Assembly (NCBI GenBank): GCA_964631605.1
Contig: CAZVYG010000016.1
Span: 1-64,000, forward strand
Length of the DNA stretch: 64,000 nt
Reading direction: 5' to 3'
Origin: JARKQH01 sp964631605
GTDB taxonomy: Bacteria; Verrucomicrobiota; Verrucomicrobiia; Limisphaerales; UBA8199
Below are positions 16,480 through 24,559 of this stretch, one piece after another. Made by a program: the position numbers and the translations under genes. The notes below the pieces were generated by a model. The model had not been told where the DNA came from. It ran no database searches and worked only from the letters and a program-made list of their open reading frames with translations. The stretch's first letter is position 1; every line of letters begins with the position of its first letter.

Positions 16480-18291
16480 TTACACGTAGCGTGACAGACG
16501 GCCCACGCTCAGTTCGGAATCCACCACCGCCTTGGACAGATCGAAGGTGGAGAGCAGACCGCGTTTGCGATCGCTGACGAGGTCCGTGTAGAGGGTCCTG
16601 AAATTCTCCAACGCGCCCAGCACCGGGTTGGGCGCGGCCTGTCCGAGACCGCACCGGCTGGTTTGGCTGATGACGTAGGAGAGCCGGCGCATGTAGTCCA
16701 GGTCGGCGGGTTCGCCCGCGCCGCTGACGACCTTGTGCACGGCTTTCTTCAGCAGCACCAGGCCCACGCGGCACGGCGTGCAATGTCCGCAACTTTCGTG
16801 GATGAAAAAGTCCAGGTAGTGTTCGGCGATCTCGAGCTTGTTCCGGGCGCGGTTGAAAATGAGGATCGCTCCGCCGGTGGCCAGGTCGTCGTAACAGATG
16901 CGGCCCGAAAAGCGTTCCGGCCCGATCATTTGGCGGCAGGGCCCGCCGATGAGCATGGCGCCCGGGTTGTCGGCCTCCGCCAGGTCCAGCAGCTCGCGGG
17001 CGCTGATGCCAAAGGGCACCTCGTAAACCCCCGGCTTGCGGCAGTCGCCGCAAATCGAAAGCAGTTTCGTGCCCGTCGTCCGCTCGGAGCCCATCCCGGC
17101 GAACCAGGCGGCGCCTTTCTCCAGAATCCTGGACACGGCGCTGAAGGTTTCGACATTGTTGACGATGGTCGGGCAGCCCAAGTACCCCTTTTCGGCCGGG
17201 AAAGGCGGCCGGTTTTTGGGGTCCCCCCGCAGCCCCTCGCACGAACTGATGAGGGCGGTCTCCTCGCCGCAAACGTAGGCGCCCGCGCCGAGCTGAATGC
17301 GGATGTCAAAGTCAAAGCCTTTGCGGCCGAGAATGTCCTTGCCCAGCCAGCCGCGCCGGCGCCGCTCGGCCAGCACGTGCTCCAGGAACGCTTGGAGGTA
17401 GGCATATTCGCCCCGGAGGTACACAATGCCGGCGTTGCTGCCCAGGGCATAGCCGGCAATCGTCATGCCCTCAAACACCTGGTCCGGCCGCTCGGTCAAC
17501 AACACCCGGTCCTTGAACGTGCCCGGCTCGCCCTCGTCCGCGTTGCATAGCACGTAGCGCTTGGTGCCCGGCGCGTTCCGCGCAAATTCCCACTTCATGC
17601 CGGTGGCAAAACCGGCTCCCCCGCGGCCCCGCAGCCGGGAAGCCCGCACCTCGGCCACGACCTCCTCCGGCGACCGCTTCAGCGCCGCCTCCAGGCCGGC
17701 GGGCGATTCGAAATCCGAGAAATGCACCGGGCCGCGCCGCCGCAGGTTGTTGCGCACCATCGCATGCACCAGCGGATGCGCGTTGTTGCCGTCCCCCAAC
17801 AGGGTTACCAGTTGGCCCGGATCCAGGTGCCGCCGCAGCTCGCGAACCACCTTCCGCCCCCGCTCCGGTGTCAGGTTGGGCACCACCACGTCATTGACCA
17901 GCGCCGCCGGGGCCTGGTCGCTCATGCCAATGCAGGGCGTGTGCGTCAGCGTGATGGCCCCGTCCGCCGTGGTTTCCCCCATCGTCACCCCCAACTCCTT
18001 GGCCATGGCGTCGGCCACCTCCTCGTAACCCTTCATCCAGTCCACAATGTCCTTGCACAGGCGAATTATCACCTTCCCGCGCGGCTTCACCGACAGAAAG
18101 GAATAAAAGGTCACCACGCTTTCGACCTCCACCCGATGCGAATTCACCGCGTGGGCGATACACTCCATCGCTTCGACGGAGACGCAGCCCAAACGCCGTT
18201 GCACCGCAATGACAATGTCCATCATCCGTGTCCGGTCATTGCCATACCTTCGACAGATGTCTTCAACCACGCCAGTCAGGGCCCGCTTCAT
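16480..18291 (-). CDS. hoxF: NAD-reducing hydrogenase diaphorase subunit HoxF (NuoE-NuoF fusion)
   Basis: 603 residues. Residues 1 to about 160 are a NuoE-like thioredoxin-fold domain; the rest is NuoF-like. The FMN/NADH site is clear: 'RGRGGAGFATGMKWEF', 'CNADEGEPGTFKDR' and 'GAGAYVCGEETALISSCEG'. The N3 [4Fe-4S] ligands are in 'ESCGHCTPCR' plus a later Cys in 'SRCGLG'. In the NuoE-like part only single Cys residues appear where pairs are usual ('LCKDIVDWM', 'PCIGMSDQAP'), so the N1a-type [2Fe-2S] cluster is probably missing. It exchanges hydride with NAD. It is the first gene of hoxFUYH. Confidence 0.94.
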   Translation of the reverse strand: MKRALTGVVEDICRRYGNDRTRMMDIVIAVQRRLGCVSVEAMECIAHAVNSHRVEVESVVTFYSFLSVKPRGKVIIRLCKDIVDWMKGYEEVADAMAKELGVTMGETTADGAITLTHTPCIGMSDQAPAALVNDVVVPNLTPERGRKVVRELRRHLDPGQLVTLLGDGNNAHPLVHAMVRNNLRRRGPVHFSDFESPAGLEAALKRSPEEVVAEVRASRLRGRGGAGFATGMKWEFARNAPGTKRYVLCNADEGEPGTFKDRVLLTERPDQVFEGMTIAGYALGSNAGIVYLRGEYAYLQAFLEHVLAERRRRGWLGKDILGRKGFDFDIRIQLGAGAYVCGEETALISSCEGLRGDPKNRPPFPAEKGYLGCPTIVNNVETFSAVSRILEKGAAWFAGMGSERTTGTKLLSICGDCRKPGVYEVPFGISARELLDLAEADNPGAMLIGGPCRQMIGPERFSGRICYDDLATGGAILIFNRARNKLEIAEHYLDFFIHESCGHCTPCRVGLVLLKKAVHKVVSGAGEPADLDYMRRLSYVISQTSRCGLGQAAPNPVLGALENFRTLYTDLVSDRKRGLLSTFDLSKAVVDSELSVGRLSRYV

Positions 18292-18598
18292 GGCAGCTTT
18301 AGGGAATTTTTTCTAATTATCCCGACGACTTGGAAAAGAGCAAGAAAAAAACTGATGCTTATGAATAAATCCTTCTTATCATTAAATAAGTAAATCTTGG
18401 ACCAATCGGATGGCTATCCCAGCAGCGTCTGGCATAACCGGCTTTCCGGTCCGTGGCTGGCGCGTCTGACGCCTTGGCCCGGCTGCGGCCAAAGCCCTGG
18501 AAAAGCCGCCGTTCAAGGCCCGGAATAGCGCCTCGCCGCGGTCGCAGGGCAGGGCTTGGCCGTCCGGTCCTCCGGCAGCGCCCGGGAGCGCTGACGCT
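18292..18598. other. Intergenic region upstream of hoxF
   Basis: 307 bases without a convincing gene. The first 120 bases are AT-rich and hold the candidate hox promoter. The remainder, up to the end of the next minus-strand gene, is GC-rich and shows no clear hairpin with a T-run. Confidence 0.6.
18315..18343 (-). promoter_or_regulatory. Candidate sigma70-type promoter of hoxFUYH
   Basis: On the minus strand TTGCTC (18343-18338) is separated by 16-17 bases from GATAAT/ATAATT (18321-18315), in an AT-rich stretch that stands out from the GC-rich surroundings. Transcription would begin about 17 bases before the hoxF ATG. The -35 match is weak. Confidence 0.35.
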
Positions 18599-19135
18599 TC
18601 ACCTCAAAACCGCGCGGTAAAACCTGGAGATGGGGCCGTCGGCCTTTGGCTCGGCATAGATGGTGATCGAACTGGTGGCGGTCAGCGTGTACAAATAGGC
18701 CCAGTCGAGCAGGTTGGTGGAGGTCTCCAGGTCGTATTGCCGGCCGGGCTGCCCTTTCAATTCCAACCGGACGGTGCCCGCCGGCTGTATTTGAATGCCG
18801 CCCCATTCGGGGCTGCGCGTGTCCAGGGTGAATAAACCGGACGGCCCGGAAGCCGTCCCGCCCAGGTGGGCGGGGCGCAAGACGGTGTCCAGGGTGAACA
18901 ACGGGGACGGCGCCGAGACTTCACTGGCGCGAGCGGTGCAAAAGAGCAGCATCAGGCAGGCCGCCAGCAGGGCGGCGCCAAGGCGGGGAACTGCCCACCC
19001 GGCCGGGGATTTGACTCGAGCCGGTTTCCCGCCGGAGAGGGGAGGCAGCTCGTCCGTGAGTACCGCCGACGCGGAGCGGTTGGCGGGCGATGGTCGCAGG
19101 CCGAGTGTGTTCTGGTCGTGAGCGTTGGTATTCAT
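18599..19135 (-). CDS. Exported protein with C-terminal RFYR-type domain, function unknown
   Basis: 178 residues from the ATG at 19135 (MNTNAHDQNTLG). A hydrophobic segment at about 60-80 (LGAALLAACLMLLFCTARAS) is a delayed signal peptide or anchor after a long N-terminal lead. The phrase 'LFTLDT' occurs twice in the middle. The last 65 residues form a small beta domain with 'YDLETSTNLLDWAYL' and end in 'ISRFYRAVLR'. That end is shared in style with other exported proteins in this window. I do not recognise a function. It lies downstream of an FGE-family gene on the same strand. Confidence 0.6.
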   Translation of the reverse strand: MNTNAHDQNTLGLRPSPANRSASAVLTDELPPLSGGKPARVKSPAGWAVPRLGAALLAACLMLLFCTARASEVSAPSPLFTLDTVLRPAHLGGTASGPSGLFTLDTRSPEWGGIQIQPAGTVRLELKGQPGRQYDLETSTNLLDWAYLYTLTATSSITIYAEPKADGPISRFYRAVLR

Positions 19136-19221
19136 TGGAGCGAGTTGGCGAGGTTTGGATTCACGTTGCCTGAGTTCGTGGCGGCGGTCTGAACCCCGAC
19201 CATACCTTGATGGGTTCAAGG

Positions 19222-20415
19222 TTATTGGCCCCGGACACAGCGGAACCCGACCTCGGGATACGCGTCGGTGGGCATGGAATAGTACCGGGCGGCGCAGCGA
19301 AGGTAGTTGGCGTTGCTTCCCCAACCGCCCCCGCGGATGATGCGAAGGGAACCGGTTGGCGGCCCGCGCGGGTCGGTTTGGGTGGCTCCCGCGTCGCTGT
19401 ACCAGCCGCCTACGAACCAGTCCCAACACCATTCCCACACATTGCCGGCCGGGTCAAAAAGGCCATAGCCATTGGGAGAGAACGACGCCACGGGGCTGGT
19501 GTAGGGCATGCCGCCCGTGGCATAGGTCGGATGATACCCCCGGGTGACGCTGATGTCGTAGTATTCATTGGTCCGGCTGGCGTAATTGGCCTGGAGGTGA
19601 GTGATCGTGTCGCCCCACGGAAACCGTTTGCCGCTCAACCCGCCTCGCGCCGCCTTTTCCCACTCCGCCTCGGTGGGGAGACGATAACCGTTGGCGTCCC
19701 ACTTGACGTAGGGCGCCGTTTGGCCGGTTTTATAGATGTTGGTGAGCGTGATGTCAGTATAGTAAGCCGGCGTCCGCCCCTCGGACTGCGAACGGGCGTT
19801 GCACCACTTCACCGCGTCGAACCAGTTGACCATCTGGACCGGATGCGCCGTTCCCTTGCCGGCGCCGGCGTTGCTGAACCCGTAGCCGCGGGTCAGGGCC
19901 CACCGATACACACTGTCCCAGAGGGCCTTGCTCACCTCGGCCTTTTCAATATGAAAGCCGCTAAGCGGAACCGAATGGACAGGGCGCTCGTAGGTCTCGC
20001 CTTCATTAAAGGTGTCACCCATGTCAAAGGCGCCCGCGGGAATCAACACCAGCCCCTGCGGATCGCTGTCATCCGCCAGAATGTTCACGCGGCATTGCGT
20101 GGTGAACTGCCCATCCCAGTCAGCCCCCGCGTTCCAAACCACGGCTTTATCGGGGCCGGGCGCAATCCCGCCCCCCACCGCGCCCGCAAAAGAGCGGGCC
20201 GGCACCGTCCAGGTGGCTCCGCCATCGGCTGAGACCTGAATGAGCACGGACAGGGCGCTGCTGTCCGGATCGCTCAGATCATAAAGAATATCCACCAGCT
20301 CGGTTCCCGGCCGCTGCGCCGCCCGCACGTTCGAGACTGTCGGGGCGGCGGCATGGGTCTCCAGCCCGGCACCGACCCAAAGGCCGGCCACCAGCAGGCA
20401 GAGGCTTCTGACCAT
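19222..20415 (-). CDS. Exported formylglycine-generating-enzyme (SUMF1/FGE) family protein
   Basis: 397 residues with a signal peptide (MVRSLCLLVAGLWVGAGLET). An N-terminal beta-sandwich (about 30-130) contains 'YDLSDPDSSALSVLIQVSAD GG' style repeats. The FGE-sulfatase domain (about 135-397) has 'VLIPAGAFDMGD', 'NGYRLPTEAEWEKAARGG', 'PAGNVWEWCWDW', 'RIIRGGGWG' and 'EVGFRCVR'. The Cys pair of true formylglycine oxidases is not evident, so it may instead be a structural or binding member of the family. The ATG at 20415 gives the best signal peptide; the frame is open further upstream. Confidence 0.85.
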   Translation of the reverse strand: MVRSLCLLVAGLWVGAGLETHAAAPTVSNVRAAQRPGTELVDILYDLSDPDSSALSVLIQVSADGGATWTVPARSFAGAVGGGIAPGPDKAVVWNAGADWDGQFTTQCRVNILADDSDPQGLVLIPAGAFDMGDTFNEGETYERPVHSVPLSGFHIEKAEVSKALWDSVYRWALTRGYGFSNAGAGKGTAHPVQMVNWFDAVKWCNARSQSEGRTPAYYTDITLTNIYKTGQTAPYVKWDANGYRLPTEAEWEKAARGGLSGKRFPWGDTITHLQANYASRTNEYYDISVTRGYHPTYATGGMPYTSPVASFSPNGYGLFDPAGNVWEWCWDWFVGGWYSDAGATQTDPRGPPTGSLRIIRGGGWGSNANYLRCAARYYSMPTDAYPEVGFRCVRGQ

Positions 20416-20618
20416 GATGTTTCCAAATGGGTTGTCATGACGTAACGTCCGGCATGCTTGAAGGTGATGAATCTTCATATCCATAAGATTTGGTTTTGTC
20501 AGGCGCATCATGGGAGAAAAAATTGCCGATCGCCGCCCCGAGTGTCAAGTGAAGTCGCCAGGTTCACTGCCTTTCACCTGCCGACCTTTGACTCCGGGGA
20601 AAGGCGGCCTCTTGCGTC

Positions 20619-21461
20619 TTACGGCGCCGGGAGTGCCAGCCGGCTGCCTGCGGCGCAGGGCTGGCAGCGGCCGGGGAACTCCGCCCATAGCCGGGCGGTG
20701 GCCGCCATGCCGGTGCAATGGCCGACGGCAATCTGGTGGGGTTGCCAGTCGTGAAAGGCCGCCAGCGTGCGGTGCATCCGGTCTGGGCCGGCGCGCAACA
20801 GGTGCAGGCCGCCCAGCAATGTGTGCACGGGACGCCGGCCGGTCAGCTTCCGGATGTGCTCCACTGTGTTGACCACGCCCGAATGGCCGCAACCCAGCAA
20901 AATGACCAAGCCGTCGCGGGTGTCGAAAAACAGAGCCTGGTCGTCCTCGAGGGGATCGGGTCGCGTGCAGGCGGCATCCAGGAAGAAGTCTCCGCCCGTG
21001 TCCTCGAACTCGCTGTTCCGCGGAATCTCGCCGGTAACGAACAGGCCTGGAATGATTTCGGTTGGTCCGGTAGTCCACGTGACCAACGGTTCGCTCGCCA
21101 ATGCCTCCGCCGTGCGGGGCGGCATCCCGATGTATCGGCCCGCGCCCTCCGGCCCGCGGGAAAACTTCGGAGCGACCGCGGCGGGATGCAGAAACAACCG
21201 CGCTTGCGGGGCGACCGTGCGGACCGCGTCCAGCCCGCCCGTGTGGTCGTAATGGCCGTGGCTCAGGACGATGGCGCTGAGATTGTCCCAGCGGATGCCC
21301 AAGGCTTCCGCGTTGCGCCGCACCAGGTCGCTTTGGCCGGCGTCAAAAAGCACGGTCCGATCTCCCGCCTGGAGGTGGAACGCCAGTCCATGTTCAGCCT
21401 GAAGGCCGGCGCGCGGCACGCTGTTTTCGACCAGCACGGTGATGACCCAATCGTTACTCAT
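20619..21461 (-). CDS. Metallo-beta-lactamase-fold hydrolase
   Basis: 280 residues. The zinc-binding signature HxHxDH is in 'VLSHGHYDHTGGLD', with later ligands in 'LGCGHSGVVNT' and near 'VGHCTG'. The overall pattern resembles the archaeal/bacterial group annotated as 7,8-dihydropterin-6-methyl-4-(beta-D-ribofuranosyl)-aminobenzene-5'-phosphate synthase-like proteins. The substrate in bacteria is not established. The gene overlaps the upstream thioesterase by 8 bases, so the two are probably co-transcribed. Confidence 0.82.
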   Translation of the reverse strand: MSNDWVITVLVENSVPRAGLQAEHGLAFHLQAGDRTVLFDAGQSDLVRRNAEALGIRWDNLSAIVLSHGHYDHTGGLDAVRTVAPQARLFLHPAAVAPKFSRGPEGAGRYIGMPPRTAEALASEPLVTWTTGPTEIIPGLFVTGEIPRNSEFEDTGGDFFLDAACTRPDPLEDDQALFFDTRDGLVILLGCGHSGVVNTVEHIRKLTGRRPVHTLLGGLHLLRAGPDRMHRTLAAFHDWQPHQIAVGHCTGMAATARLWAEFPGRCQPCAAGSRLALPAP

Positions 21462-21885
21462 GGATTTCCATAAATTTGCCGTGGGCCCAGGCCGCCAGGC
21501 AACCTTGTTGTTCCAACTCCGCCTCGAGCAGGTGCAGCGGCGCAGCCGATTGTTTGAGGCGGGCGCGAATGGTGAGGGGTTGTCCCACCTGTACCGGTTT
21601 GCGGTAGCGCACCCGCAGTTCGGCAGTGAACGCGCGGCAACCGCGGGCAAACAGGCAGTTGGTCATGGCCCCGTCCAGCAAGGTGGCGATCATCCCGCCG
21701 TGCATTACGCCCGCGTAGCCCTCGAGCCCGGGATGCCCGATGAAGGTGGTGCTGACACCGCCATCCTCCTGCAACTCGAATTCGAGGCCTAGGCCGAAAG
21801 GATTGGACCGGCTGCAGACCAAGCAGTAAGGGTGAGCCGACCGCTGCATGGCGGTCCAGGCGGTCTGGTCATGGTTGGCACTCAT
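21454..21885 (-). CDS. Hot-dog-fold thioesterase, PaaI/4HBT-like
   Basis: 143 residues. 'GYAGVMHGGMIATLLDGAM' is the typical hot-dog motif with the 'HGG' turn and catalytic Asp. The N-terminal 'HPYCLVCSRSNPFGLGLEF' is the CxxC segment seen in a PaaI subgroup with a short N-terminal lead. It would hydrolyse acyl-CoA thioesters; the chain type is not clear. The ATG at 21885 was preferred to 21921 because the homology begins soon after it. Confidence 0.82.
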   Translation of the reverse strand: MSANHDQTAWTAMQRSAHPYCLVCSRSNPFGLGLEFELQEDGGVSTTFIGHPGLEGYAGVMHGGMIATLLDGAMTNCLFARGCRAFTAELRVRYRKPVQVGQPLTIRARLKQSAAPLHLLEAELEQQGCLAAWAHGKFMEIHE

Positions 21886-21985
21886 CTGGCTTGGCTTATG
21901 AGCACTCCGGATGCCAGCCAAGGGGTCAGTCCTATAATTTTAGCAAGACGGTGGGCGGCGAGGGGGCGATCGTATCCAGGAACTC

Positions 21986-22006
21986 GCACGGGCGGGACGC
22001 CCGTGC
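21986..22006. repeat. Palindromic hairpin (REP-like)
   Basis: GCACGGGCG, a 3-base GGA spacer, then CGCCCGTGC: a perfect 9-bp stem. It sits in the non-coding space between two divergent genes. The same sequence type is widespread in Verrucomicrobia intergenic DNA, where its accidental translation gives 'GRDARAT' peptides. Confidence 0.6.
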
Positions 22007-22114
22007 CACCGGCGCTGCATGGACTCACGGGCAGGGCATCCATGCCACGTGGACCGGAATAAATGTGGACGCGCCAGGCTGGCGCAGGGTGACCGAGCCG
22101 GTTATAGTAGCCGC

Positions 22115-23440
22115 ATGGTAAATAACCTCCTGGATTATGTTCCGGACGGGATGTTTACCGTGGACGCGGACTGGCGGGTCACTTCCTTCAATCGCGCTGC
22201 GGAACAGATCACGGGCATCCCCCGGGCGGAAGCCATCGGCCGCCCGTGTTGCGATGTATTCCGGGCGAGCATTTGTGAAAATGCGTGCGCGTTGCGGCAA
22301 ACGCTGCGCACCGGCCGGCCCGTGCTGAACAAAGTGGTTTACATTGTGGACGCACGGGGCCAGAAAATTCCGATCAGCATTTCGACGGCGGTGTTGAAGG
22401 ATGAACGGGGGCGGGTGATTGGGGGAGTGGAGAGTTTCCGCGATTTGCGGCTGGTGGAGCAACTGCACCAGGAGCTTCGGCAGCAGGATTCGTTTTCTGA
22501 TATTATCGGCCGGAGCGTGGCGATGCGGCAGCTCTTCGAAATTCTTCCCCAGGTGGCGGAAAGCGAGGCCACGGTGCTCATCGAGGGCGCCAGCGGCACC
22601 GGCAAGGAGTTGGTGGCCCGCGCGTTGCACAACCTGTCTCGCCGGGCCAAGCGGCCTTTTGTGGCAGTCAACTGCGGGGCGCTGCCGGACACCCTGCTGG
22701 AATCGGAGTTGTTCGGCTACAAGGCCGGCGCCTTCACCGACGCGCGCCGCAACAAGCCGGGCCGGTTCGCGCTGGCTGACGGCGGCACGATTTTCCTCGA
22801 CGAGATCGGCGATATTTCACCAGCCATGCAGACTCGGTTGCTTCGGGTTTTGCAGGAAAGGACCTATGAACCGCTGGGCTCCGTCGAGCCCGTCAAGGCC
22901 AATGTCCGGGTGATCGCCGCCACCAACCGGAATCTGCGGGAGCGGGTCGAGCAGGGCCATTTCCGCGAAGACCTGTTTTACCGCATTCACATTGTCCGCC
23001 TCGAACTGCCCGGCTTGCGCGAGCGGCGCGAGGACATCCCTCTCCTGGTGGATCATTTCATTGCCCGCTTCAACCGGCTGAAAGGAAAGGACATCTCAGG
23101 CGTCTCCGACGAGGTGCTGGCGCGGCTGATGGAGTATGATTTCCCGGGCAATATCCGGGAGCTGGAAAACATCATCGAACACGCCTTTGTGCTTTGCCGC
23201 GGCGGGGTGATTGAGACCAAACACCTGCCTCCCTCCTTGCGCGGCGGATCCGCAGAGGAGGCTTTACCCACAGGCCGGCCCATGACTTTGGCGGCCATGG
23301 AAAAGGTTATGATCACCAATGCCCTGCGCCGGAACGGCGGCAACCGGAGGAAAGCCGCCGCAGAGCTGGGCATAGACCCGAGCACACTATTCCGAAAGCT
23401 GAAGGGCCTGAAGTTGCCCTGGCAGGCCAAAGACGGCTGA
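22115..23440 (+). CDS. PAS-domain sigma54-dependent transcriptional activator
   Basis: 441 residues. A PAS domain (about 1-120) carries an unusual Cys set, 'RPCCDVFRASICENACALRQ'. The AAA+ domain (about 135-365) has Walker A 'GASGTGKE', the sigma54-contact loop 'GAFTDA' (canonical GAFTGA with Asp), and Walker B 'GGTIFLDEIGD'. The C-terminal Fis-type helix-turn-helix ends with 'GNRRKAAAELGIDPSTLFRK'. It drives sigma54 promoters in response to a redox or ligand signal at the PAS domain. The ATG at 22115 starts the PAS domain directly. It heads a long same-strand gene series including NifX-domain and DUF89 genes, which are likely targets. Confidence 0.93.
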   Translation: MVNNLLDYVPDGMFTVDADWRVTSFNRAAEQITGIPRAEAIGRPCCDVFRASICENACALRQTLRTGRPVLNKVVYIVDARGQKIPISISTAVLKDERGRVIGGVESFRDLRLVEQLHQELRQQDSFSDIIGRSVAMRQLFEILPQVAESEATVLIEGASGTGKELVARALHNLSRRAKRPFVAVNCGALPDTLLESELFGYKAGAFTDARRNKPGRFALADGGTIFLDEIGDISPAMQTRLLRVLQERTYEPLGSVEPVKANVRVIAATNRNLRERVEQGHFREDLFYRIHIVRLELPGLRERREDIPLLVDHFIARFNRLKGKDISGVSDEVLARLMEYDFPGNIRELENIIEHAFVLCRGGVIETKHLPPSLRGGSAEEALPTGRPMTLAAMEKVMITNALRRNGGNRRKAAAELGIDPSTLFRKLKGLKLPWQAKDG

Positions 23441-23538
23441 ATGAGGCGCGTTTCTTGGCGGTTGGCATCCTTTAGGCAGCAACAGACGAACGAACCGATG
23501 AAACTCACAAGCAGATACCAACCTCCCTACTCCCCGCC

Positions 23539-23811
23539 ATGATGGAAGAACACGACCAAGACCTATTGCCGCGCTGCCGCCGGCTGGGGCATGAGATCAA
23601 TTTCGGTTACTGCCGGCGGGAGTCGGGCGGCAAACCCTGCCGCCTGATCCTGGACTGCTGGTGGGAGACTTTTGATGTGCGTTCCTTCCTGCGGACCCAT
23701 CTGCCAGAGGAAACGATGAGCCAACTGGAGGAGGCGCGCACGGTTGGTCCGGCCCCGAAGGTGGCCAGCCTCCTGGACCTAATCCGGCAGGCCCGAGACC
23801 GGCACACTTGA
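23539..23811 (+). CDS. Small four-Cys protein linked to the sigma54 regulator
   Basis: 90 residues. Four Cys lie in the first 45 residues with spacing C-x12-C-x8-C-x6-C ('PRCRRLG', 'FGYCRRESGGKPCR', 'ILDCWWETFDV'), followed by a helical tail ending 'SLLDLIRQARDR'. Similar small proteins next to sigma54 activators occur in anaerobic bacteria from memory, but I know no function. The Cys set suggests metal or Fe-S binding. Confidence 0.65.
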   Translation: MMEEHDQDLLPRCRRLGHEINFGYCRRESGGKPCRLILDCWWETFDVRSFLRTHLPEETMSQLEEARTVGPAPKVASLLDLIRQARDRHT

Positions 23812-24097
23812 CAGGGCGGCTCCTGCCGGACGGAACTGCCCCCTGCCGCCCCGAGGCTGGGCGTCAAGACCGGCGTGTCCTGCACGACCTCAAGAGTCGC
23901 GGCGGCTCGGCGCAAACGCCGCTTGAGGGGTCCGTGCCGGTGGGTATGGACCATCGCATTTTGCCATGAACGCGCCGGTGGCGCGTTGCAAATTGCAATT
24001 TCCCCCGCGTCCGGCGCCGGGCTTCGAACTGCCGAGAGGGTGATCTTTCGGCGGGTTTTTGCGTCGGCCCAAAGCTCCACCAAGATGTGGCACGAAA

Positions 24098-24547
24098 ATG
24101 GCGTCAGGGGCAGACGTGCTGATTGCCGTACCCATTTGTCAGGGCCGGGTGTCACCGGTGTTCGACGTCGCCACGCGCCTGTTGCTGGTGCGCCTTGAAG
24201 GGCGCGCCGAAGTGGAGCGGCGGGAGGTGGCGTTGTTTGAGGACCAACCGGCGGCCATCGTTCGCACTCTGCGGGAACTGGGGGTGGGGATGCTGGTATG
24301 CGGGGCAATCTCCCAGTTTTTGGAACGGCTGGTCCGGGTCGCGGGGGTGCGGGTGGTGCCGCGGATTTGCGGCGAGATCGAGGCGGTCATCGGCGCTTGC
24401 CGCGATGGGAAGCTGGACGCGCCTGAACTGCAGATGCCGGGCTGCTGCGGCCGACGATGGGCCGGGCTGGACTGCGGCTTGCCCAACGGACAGCCGACGC
24501 GTCCCAGAGGCCGGAGGGCCGGCCGGAGCTGCGGCAAAGGCCGGTGA
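24098..24547 (+). CDS. NifX/NifB-domain (dinitrogenase iron-molybdenum cofactor type) protein with Cys-rich tail
   Basis: 149 residues from the ATG at 24098. The fold starts 'VLIAVPICQGRVSPVFDVA', the typical opening of the NifX/NafY/NifB C-terminal family that holds Fe-Mo-type cofactors or precursors. It continues with 'ELGVGMLVCGAIS'. The last 40 residues add a basic tail with several Cys ('GCCGRRW', 'LDCGLPNG'). No nitrogenase genes are in view, so a role in general Mo/Fe-S cluster handling is more likely. It lies 12 bases before the DUF89 gene. Confidence 0.82.
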   Translation: MASGADVLIAVPICQGRVSPVFDVATRLLLVRLEGRAEVERREVALFEDQPAAIVRTLRELGVGMLVCGAISQFLERLVRVAGVRVVPRICGEIEAVIGACRDGKLDAPELQMPGCCGRRWAGLDCGLPNGQPTRPRGRRAGRSCGKGR

Positions 24548-24559
24548 GGTGGATTGCAC

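Noticed and set aside
21832..22121. Short open frames giving 'HGRDARAT'-type peptides
   Set aside because: They are translations of the palindromic hairpin at 21986-22006, not genes.
23941..24060. Possible sigma54 (-24/-12) promoter upstream of the first NifX-domain gene
   Set aside because: TGG and TTGC elements occur near 23945-23995, but no GG and GC pair has the required 10-base spacing.
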